From Nitrososphaeria archaeon (GTDB lineage Archaea; Thermoproteota; Nitrososphaeria; JACIWG01), in the NCBI GenBank assembly GCA_029776125.1, contig JARVJS010000020.1, positions 1-10,003 of the forward strand: DNA of 10,003 nt, written 5' to 3'. The position numbers and the translations under genes were made by a program. This document shows positions 6,711-10,003 of the stretch, piece by piece. The notes beneath the pieces are model-generated. The model saw only the letters and a list, made by a program, of their open reading frames with translations, searched no databases and had not been told where the DNA came from. The stretch's first letter is position 1; each line of letters starts with the position of its first letter.

Positions 6711-7676
6711 GTGACTGACTTGGCTAAAATATTCTTTGCAGTTGATGTCCACGGAAGTACGCCTGTATGGCGTAAATGGGTAAATGTAGTAAGTATGTAT
6801 AAAGTCGATATATTAATTCTGGCTGGTGATCTGACAGGCAAAGCTGTTGTACCAATTTTTAGAAAAAATGGGGAGTATGAAACAACAATCCTTAATAAAA
6901 AGTATACTGCAAAAAATGAGGAAGAACTTAAAAAAATTGAAGACATGATTGAAGGTATGGCCTATTACTATGCAATAATGACTAAGGAAGAGGCTAATGA
7001 AGTCGCAAAGGATCCTAAAAAATTGGACCTATTGTTTAAAAATGCTATGGTAACTCGTTTGAAAAAATGGCTTGATTTATTACTAGAAAAAGTTGACACT
7101 AAAAACGTAACCACAGTCGTTATGCCCGGAAATGATGATGAACAATATATTGATGAAACGATCAAAAGTTATGAAGATCGTCATATACTTTATCCACTAG
7201 ACAAAACTATAATATTACCCCATAATTACGAACTTGTCTCTCACGAATATGTGAATCCAACGCCTTGGAGAACTCCTAGAGAGGCTGAAGAAGACAAGTT
7301 ATACAAAATTGTTGAAGATAAAATAAAAAAGTCTAATGTTAAAGATTACTCAAAAGCAATCTTTAACTTCCACTGTCCTCCATTTAATACTAACCTTGAT
7401 CTTGCTCCCAAGTTAGATAAAAATATGAAAATTGTGTATGTAGGTGGTAAACCAACAATGATTCATGTAGGCAGTGTATCAATAAGAAAGTTAATTGAAA
7501 AATATCAGCCAATACTTGGCTTGCATGGACATATCCATGAAAGTTATGCAAGTGATAGAATAGGAAACACTATTGTACTTAATCCTGGAAGTGAATACAC
7601 TGAAGGTATACTAAGAGGCTTTTTTATAGAATATGATTCTGAAGGCATTAAAAACTATTGGAAAATTGAGGGGTAA
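6711..7676 (+). CDS. Calcineurin-like phosphoesterase, COG2129-like, with helical insertion
   Basis: 321 residues from GTG 6711, reading MTDLAKIFFAVDVHGS. Metal-site motifs: D12-x-H14 (VDVHGS), GDLTGK (39-44), PGNDD (139-143), H221 (FHCPPF) and GHIH (273-276), followed by NPGSEY (291-296). The overall set fits predicted phosphoesterases of COG2129. Two features are unusual: the GNHD catalytic histidine position is Asp (GNDD), and about 95 residues, largely charged helix, separate GDLTGK from PGNDD, where compact family members have far fewer. The frame is open further upstream, but those codons overlap the permease end and give non-family-like residues; the TATA-like spacing and family alignment both favour 6711. 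It ends two bases before the next gene, whose ribosome-binding site lies within its last codons. Substrate unknown. Confidence 0.88.
   Translation: MTDLAKIFFAVDVHGSTPVWRKWVNVVSMYKVDILILAGDLTGKAVVPIFRKNGEYETTILNKKYTAKNEEELKKIEDMIEGMAYYYAIMTKEEANEVAKDPKKLDLLFKNAMVTRLKKWLDLLLEKVDTKNVTTVVMPGNDDEQYIDETIKSYEDRHILYPLDKTIILPHNYELVSHEYVNPTPWRTPREAEEDKLYKIVEDKIKKSNVKDYSKAIFNFHCPPFNTNLDLAPKLDKNMKIVYVGGKPTMIHVGSVSIRKLIEKYQPILGLHGHIHESYASDRIGNTIVLNPGSEYTEGILRGFFIEYDSEGIKNYWKIEG
7668..7673 (+). promoter_or_regulatory. Shine-Dalgarno site deciding the GTG start at 7679
   Basis: GAGGGG lies immediately before the phosphoesterase stop codon and five bases before GTG 7679, so translation of the two genes is likely coupled. 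Confidence 0.6.
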
Positions 7677-7678
7677 AA

Positions 7679-8497
7679 GTGACTAATTCCCATTTTATCG
7701 CATTAAACGAGGACGAATTTATTAATGAAGCATTAAATATTGTTTCAAAAGCAGAAGAAAAGGGTATTATACTAAGGATATTGGGCTCATTAGCAGTTCG
7801 TTTATATGTTTCTGATAATCCACAAGCTCTTTTGCTGCATAAAAAAAGACTTAATGTTCCAGAACAAATTTTTACAGATTTAGATCTAATTGGTTATGGG
7901 AAGCAAAGAGGTTCCATAGAAAAATTTTTTAGTGATCTTCAATATCAGCCTGATAGGATCGTCAATCGTATATTCGGCGACCGTAGATTAATATTCTATC
8001 ATCCAAAAGGATATTTTATTGTGGATGTCTTTTTAAACAAACTAGAATTTAGTCATGATGTCTATTTTGGAGAAAAACCGGGTAAAGGGCGTCTAGAGCT
8101 ATCATATCCAGCGATAACTCCCACTGATATAGTTCTTGAGAAGCTTCAAATTCATAAAATAAATAGAAAGGACTTGATAGATTTAGCTGCTCTTTTTCTT
8201 GTAAAGAATATAAATTCTGATCCACTATCAATTGACGGTCTTTATATAGCTAAAATTCTCTCTCAAGATTGGGGTTTTTGGTATGATGCTACAAACAATT
8301 TAAATAAATTAAAACATATAGTAAAGGAACTATTGGATTTAAAAGAACTCCAAGAAGATGCATTTTCAAAAATCATCCAAAAGGTAGACTTCCTTTTATC
8401 AATAATAGAAAAGGAGCCAAAATCAAAAGATTGGATAAAAAGAAGTCAGATAGGGACTAAAAAGCCTTGGTATAGAGAAGTTGAAGATCTATTCTAA
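7679..8497 (+). CDS. Nucleotidyltransferase-fold protein, AbiEii-like
   Basis: 272 residues. The pattern fits the polymerase-beta-like nucleotidyltransferase fold: ILGSLAV (34-40, the GS of the P-loop-like turn), TDLDLI (66-71, metal residues D67 and D69) and IVDVF (114-118, third carboxylate D116). It continues with the helical signature of AbiEii/DUF1814-type proteins, TDIVLEKLQIHKINRKDLIDL (K155, K164, D165, D168). The GS to DxD spacing is about 30 residues, longer than in minimal members, with an inserted stretch around 45-63. The C-terminal ~100 residues are helical and charged, ending KPWYREVEDLF. Reaction would be transfer of an NMP to an unknown target. It starts GTG 7679 after a clear GAGGGG and forms an operon with the phosphoesterase. 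No AbiEi-like antitoxin regulator is adjacent, so a toxin role is not supported by context. Confidence 0.75.
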   Translation: MTNSHFIALNEDEFINEALNIVSKAEEKGIILRILGSLAVRLYVSDNPQALLLHKKRLNVPEQIFTDLDLIGYGKQRGSIEKFFSDLQYQPDRIVNRIFGDRRLIFYHPKGYFIVDVFLNKLEFSHDVYFGEKPGKGRLELSYPAITPTDIVLEKLQIHKINRKDLIDLAALFLVKNINSDPLSIDGLYIAKILSQDWGFWYDATNNLNKLKHIVKELLDLKELQEDAFSKIIQKVDFLLSIIEKEPKSKDWIKRSQIGTKKPWYREVEDLF

Positions 8498-8512
8498 ATT
8501 TTATTAATATGA

Positions 8513-8588
8513 TGGGGTCGATGGGATTTGAACCCATGATTTCACGGGCCCGAACCGTGTAGCCTAGACCAGACTAGCTGACGACCCC
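8513..8588 (-). tRNA. tRNA-Pro, anticodon CGG
   Basis: 76-nt cloverleaf without intron: acceptor GGGGTCG/CGACCCC, D stem AGCT/GGCT (one wobble), anticodon stem CACGG/CCGTG around TTCGGGC (anticodon CGG), T stem ATGGG/CCCAT around TTCAAAT, discriminator A. CCA is not encoded. It diverges from tRNA-Met; a TATATA about 25 bases upstream places the start at the mature 5' end. Confidence 0.95.
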
Positions 8589-8607
8589 AACACCATCAAA
8601 GAGATAA

Positions 8608-8617
8608 CCATATATAC
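8608..8617. promoter_or_regulatory. TATATA element between divergent tRNA-Pro and tRNA-Met
   Basis: CCATATATAC has a symmetric TATATA core at 8611-8616. Its centre is 25 bases from the tRNA-Pro 5' end and about 27 bases from 8641, where a near-copy of the tRNA-Met acceptor strand begins. It could serve both directions. TTATTAAA at 8621-8628 is a second candidate for tRNA-Met and would place the start near 8651. Confidence 0.5.
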
Positions 8618-8640
8618 CCCTTATTAAATCTAAAGTTGAT

Positions 8641-8650
8641 GCCGGGAGCG
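8641..8650 (+). repeat. Leader copy of the tRNA-Met 5' acceptor strand
   Basis: GCCGGGAGCG lies immediately upstream of the tRNA-Met 5' end and resembles its first bases (GCCGAGA). It can pair over ten positions, with one G-U, with 8744-8753; the first seven bases match exactly the 3' acceptor strand TCTCGGC. It therefore competes with the real 5' acceptor strand at 8652-8658. Confidence 0.6.
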
Positions 8651-8659
8651 TGCCGAGAT

Positions 8660-8673
8660 ACATATCGCTCGAA
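8660..8673 (+). other. tRNA-Met intron 1, between positions 8 and 9
   Basis: 14-nt intron. The central helix is CGAG (8654-8657) with CTCG (8668-8671), four perfect pairs. The bulges are AT|A (8658-8660) and AA|A (8672-8674), with a seven-base apical part at 8661-8667. The outer helix is weak: two G-C pairs (8652/8676 and 8653/8675), then a T-T mismatch and one more G-C. The helix uses bases of the acceptor strand, so it cannot coexist with the mature acceptor stem. Confidence 0.8.
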
Positions 8674-8726
8674 AGCTCAGCCTGGTTAGAGCGCTGGACT
8701 CATAATCCAGAGGCCGCGGGTTCGAA

Positions 8727-8740
8727 ACCTCAGGCGAAAA
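8727..8740 (+). other. tRNA-Met intron 2, T loop between positions 59 and 60
   Basis: 14-nt intron in a complete bulge-helix-bulge: outer helix is the T stem GCGGG/CCCGC, central helix is TTCG (8721-8724) with CGAA (8735-8738), bulges are AA|A (8725-8727) and AA|G (8739-8741), and the inner helix is CC/GG with loop TCA. Splicing gives TTCGAAG as the T loop. Confidence 0.87.
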
Positions 8741-8771
8741 GCCCGCTCTCGGCATAAACAAAATTAAAGTG

Positions 8772-8780
8772 TTTTAAATA
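8772..8780 (+). promoter_or_regulatory. TATA-like box of the glycosyltransferase gene
   Basis: TTTTAAATA is centred about 30 bases before the TTG at 8808. AAGGTG at 8795-8800 is a possible ribosome-binding site seven bases before the same TTG, although it would lie close to the predicted transcription start. Confidence 0.45.
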
Positions 8781-8807
8781 AATAGGTATGCGTTAAGGTG
8801 TCATACA

Positions 8808-9935
8808 TTGCTATCCAATTTGCCACTACAGGAGAAAAAAATTAGTATATTTATACCCGTTTATGTAAATTCTGAATTACTAGATTCTCTGTTAGAAGAA
8901 TTATTAAAAGATAATTATGAAAATAAGGAAATTTTTGTTATAATTGATAATCCTAACCAAGATTCATTAAATTTATTTGAAAAGTATAAAAATAAAGTAT
9001 TTTTTATTTTGAATAATCAAAGAATAGGTAAAGTAAACGCTTTAAATGACGCAGTTAATTATTCTAATGGTCATATTCTCCTTTTTCTTGACTCCGATAT
9101 AAAGCTAGAAAATGATGGCACCTTTTTAAGCAAAGTAGTAAATGAAATGCATGACGCTGATCTTCTTGACATAAAAAAGGATATCATACGAGACTCGTTC
9201 GTTTCAAAGATGGTTAATTATGAATATATTAGCTCAAATTTTGTAAGTTATCTTTACTCTAGATTTGCAAGAAGAAGTGTGGGCATTAATGGTGCTGCTT
9301 TTGCTATAAAAAGAGAGGTTTTTAAGGAAGTTGGAGGTTTTTCAAAAGTGGTTTCAGAAGATTTTGATTTAGCTATTAAAGTGGCTCTAAAAGATAGATG
9401 CTTTAAATTTTATGACAGATCAGAAGTTAAAACAAAATCTCCTAGAAATTGGAAAGACTGGTTCATTCAAAGGAAAAGATGGGGGATCGGTGTTGGACTG
9501 TGGCTTAAAGATCATTGGTTCGAACTATTAAAATATGTTAGAAAATATCCCCATCTCGCGTTATTAAGTTTTGTTATACTTTTTCCTACATTTATTCCTA
9601 TCCTTTTATCCTATTTTTTATCAAATTTTTTAGGCTATAAGCTTATAAATTTTATTGTAATGTTCTTAGCTACAAAGTTTCCTTTACTTATTGCCTTTCC
9701 TTTCATTTTTTCTATATCACTTTTAATTCTAACAAGTTTTATGAATTTTATAATAAGTTTTATATTATTTTTAATATTATACTTTTTATTCGCTAAAAAA
9801 TTGAATTTTAGTTTCAGTGTCTTAGAATTTACAATATATTATTTTTTTTATCAACCCTTTGCATTTTTTGTCCTAATCATAGGAATAATCACTCCTTTTG
9901 TTTATAAAAAATACAAACTTGATTGGAAAATTTGA
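8808..9935 (+). CDS. Membrane-anchored family 2 glycosyltransferase
   Basis: 375 residues. An N-terminal GT-A domain of family GT2 carries ISIFIPVYVN (12-21), D47 of the nucleotide site, GKVNALN (74-80), DSD (95-97, metal and sugar-nucleotide binding), GINGAAFAIKREVF (159-172), the catalytic-base type ED (184-185) and QRKRW (221-225), the Q/RxxRW signature of processive or membrane-coupled members. From about 245 to 368 there are four or so hydrophobic helices, ending in a basic cytoplasmic tail (VYKKYKLDWKI). It probably transfers a sugar from a nucleotide donor to a lipid-linked or extracellular polysaccharide acceptor at the inner face of the membrane. TTG 8808 is the chosen start, with AAGGTG before it; a TTG at 8820 is an alternative. 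It ends two bases from the 3' end of a convergent tRNA. The exact product cannot be told. Confidence 0.9.
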   Translation: MLSNLPLQEKKISIFIPVYVNSELLDSLLEELLKDNYENKEIFVIIDNPNQDSLNLFEKYKNKVFFILNNQRIGKVNALNDAVNYSNGHILLFLDSDIKLENDGTFLSKVVNEMHDADLLDIKKDIIRDSFVSKMVNYEYISSNFVSYLYSRFARRSVGINGAAFAIKREVFKEVGGFSKVVSEDFDLAIKVALKDRCFKFYDRSEVKTKSPRNWKDWFIQRKRWGIGVGLWLKDHWFELLKYVRKYPHLALLSFVILFPTFIPILLSYFLSNFLGYKLINFIVMFLATKFPLLIAFPFIFSISLLILTSFMNFIISFILFLILYFLFAKKLNFSFSVLEFTIYYFFYQPFAFFVLIIGIITPFVYKKYKLDWKI

Positions 9936-9937
9936 TA

Positions 9938-10003
9938 AGCCCTGGGCGGGGGTTGAACCCGCGAACCTCCGCCTTACCAAGGCGGCGCTCTACCAACTGA
10001 GCT
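9938..10003 (-). tRNA. tRNA-Thr, anticodon GGU, 5' end outside the window
   Basis: Minus strand from position 9 of the tRNA to the discriminator: D stem GCTC/GAGC, anticodon stem CCGCC/GGCGG around TTGGTAA (anticodon GGT), six-base variable loop, T stem GCGGG/CCCGC around TTCAACC, 3' acceptor strand CCAGGGC, discriminator U. The missing 5' acceptor should read GCCCTGG just beyond the right edge. U discriminator and GGU anticodon agree with Thr. CCA is not encoded. Confidence 0.92.

Larger units (their letters stand above)
8652..8754 (+). tRNA. Elongator tRNA-Met, anticodon CAU, with two 14-nt introns
   Basis: The 103-nt gene gives a 75-nt mature tRNA after removal of 8660-8673 and 8727-8740. 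Mature parts: acceptor GCCGAGA/TCTCGGC (perfect), U8 A9, D stem GCTC/GAGC, anticodon stem CTGGA/TCCAG around CTCATAA (CAT), T stem GCGGG/CCCGC around TTCGAAG, discriminator A. The sequence resembles archaeal elongator Met; the initiator's GGG/CCC anticodon stem is absent, and the acceptor does not fit Ile(CAU). Both introns sit in bulge-helix-bulge structures, and cutting after the second base of each three-base bulge restores U8-A9 and a seven-base T loop. There is no intron at the canonical 37/38 site. The 5' end at 8652 is chosen over 8641 because only this frame of reading yields U8 and a mismatch-free acceptor. Confidence 0.92.

Noticed and set aside
7679..8497. Type IV toxin-antitoxin (AbiE) interpretation of the nucleotidyltransferase
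   Set aside because: No AbiEi-like winged-helix partner is adjacent; the coupled neighbour is a phosphoesterase, and the fold alone does not show toxicity.
8641..8754. Reading tRNA-Met with its 5' end at 8641 and a single longer first intron (about 8649-8673)
   Set aside because: It leaves a G-U in the acceptor and G at position 8 instead of the near-universal U. Starting at 8652 gives a perfect acceptor stem and U8-A9 with the same cleavage rule as the second intron.

Overview
The window looks like chromosomal DNA from a low-G+C archaeon, probably a thermophilic member of the Thermoproteota side of the tree. The grounds are TATA-like boxes about 22-28 bases upstream of many start codons, with little or no leader; few Shine-Dalgarno sites, mostly inside operons; AGA/ATA-rich coding; tRNA stems much richer in G+C than the genes around them; and a tRNA-Met interrupted by two archaeal bulge-helix-bulge (BHB) introns. 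I cannot name the lineage more precisely from sequence alone.

Left part (1-3387), nucleic-acid maintenance. An Lhr-family superfamily 2 helicase runs off the left edge on the minus strand, preceded by a possible 37-residue one-helix membrane protein. Next on the same strand come tRNA-Thr(UGU) and a small SWIM zinc-finger protein of the Sws1/Shu2 type. A calcineurin-like phosphoesterase related to COG1407/PdeM diverges from the SWIM gene across a 45-base gap that seems to hold one central TATA-like element serving both directions. Lhr helicase, SWIM protein and PdeM-like nuclease together suggest a DNA repair or recombination neighbourhood.

Middle (3398-4822), an abutting two-gene minus-strand operon of unknown function: a two-transmembrane protein followed by a soluble protein that reads like two beta-sandwich (arrestin-like) domains. 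A perfect 9+1+9 inverted repeat sits just upstream of its start.

Right-middle (4922-8497), plus strand: an APC-superfamily amino-acid permease, a COG2129-like phosphoesterase with a long helical insertion and a GNDD in place of GNHD, and a nucleotidyltransferase-fold protein of the AbiEii-like type. The last two are tightly coupled.

Right end (8513-10003): tRNA-Pro(CGG) and tRNA-Met(CAU) diverge from a short intergenic region. The tRNA-Met gene has two introns, each 14 nt, between positions 8/9 and 59/60, and a leader that mimics its own 5' acceptor strand. A membrane-anchored family 2 glycosyltransferase follows, then a partial tRNA-Thr(GGU) on the minus strand cut by the window edge. The tRNA-Met precursor is the most interesting object in the window. 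No gene-free stretch exceeds about 210 bases, and I saw no CRISPR array, transposon or rRNA.
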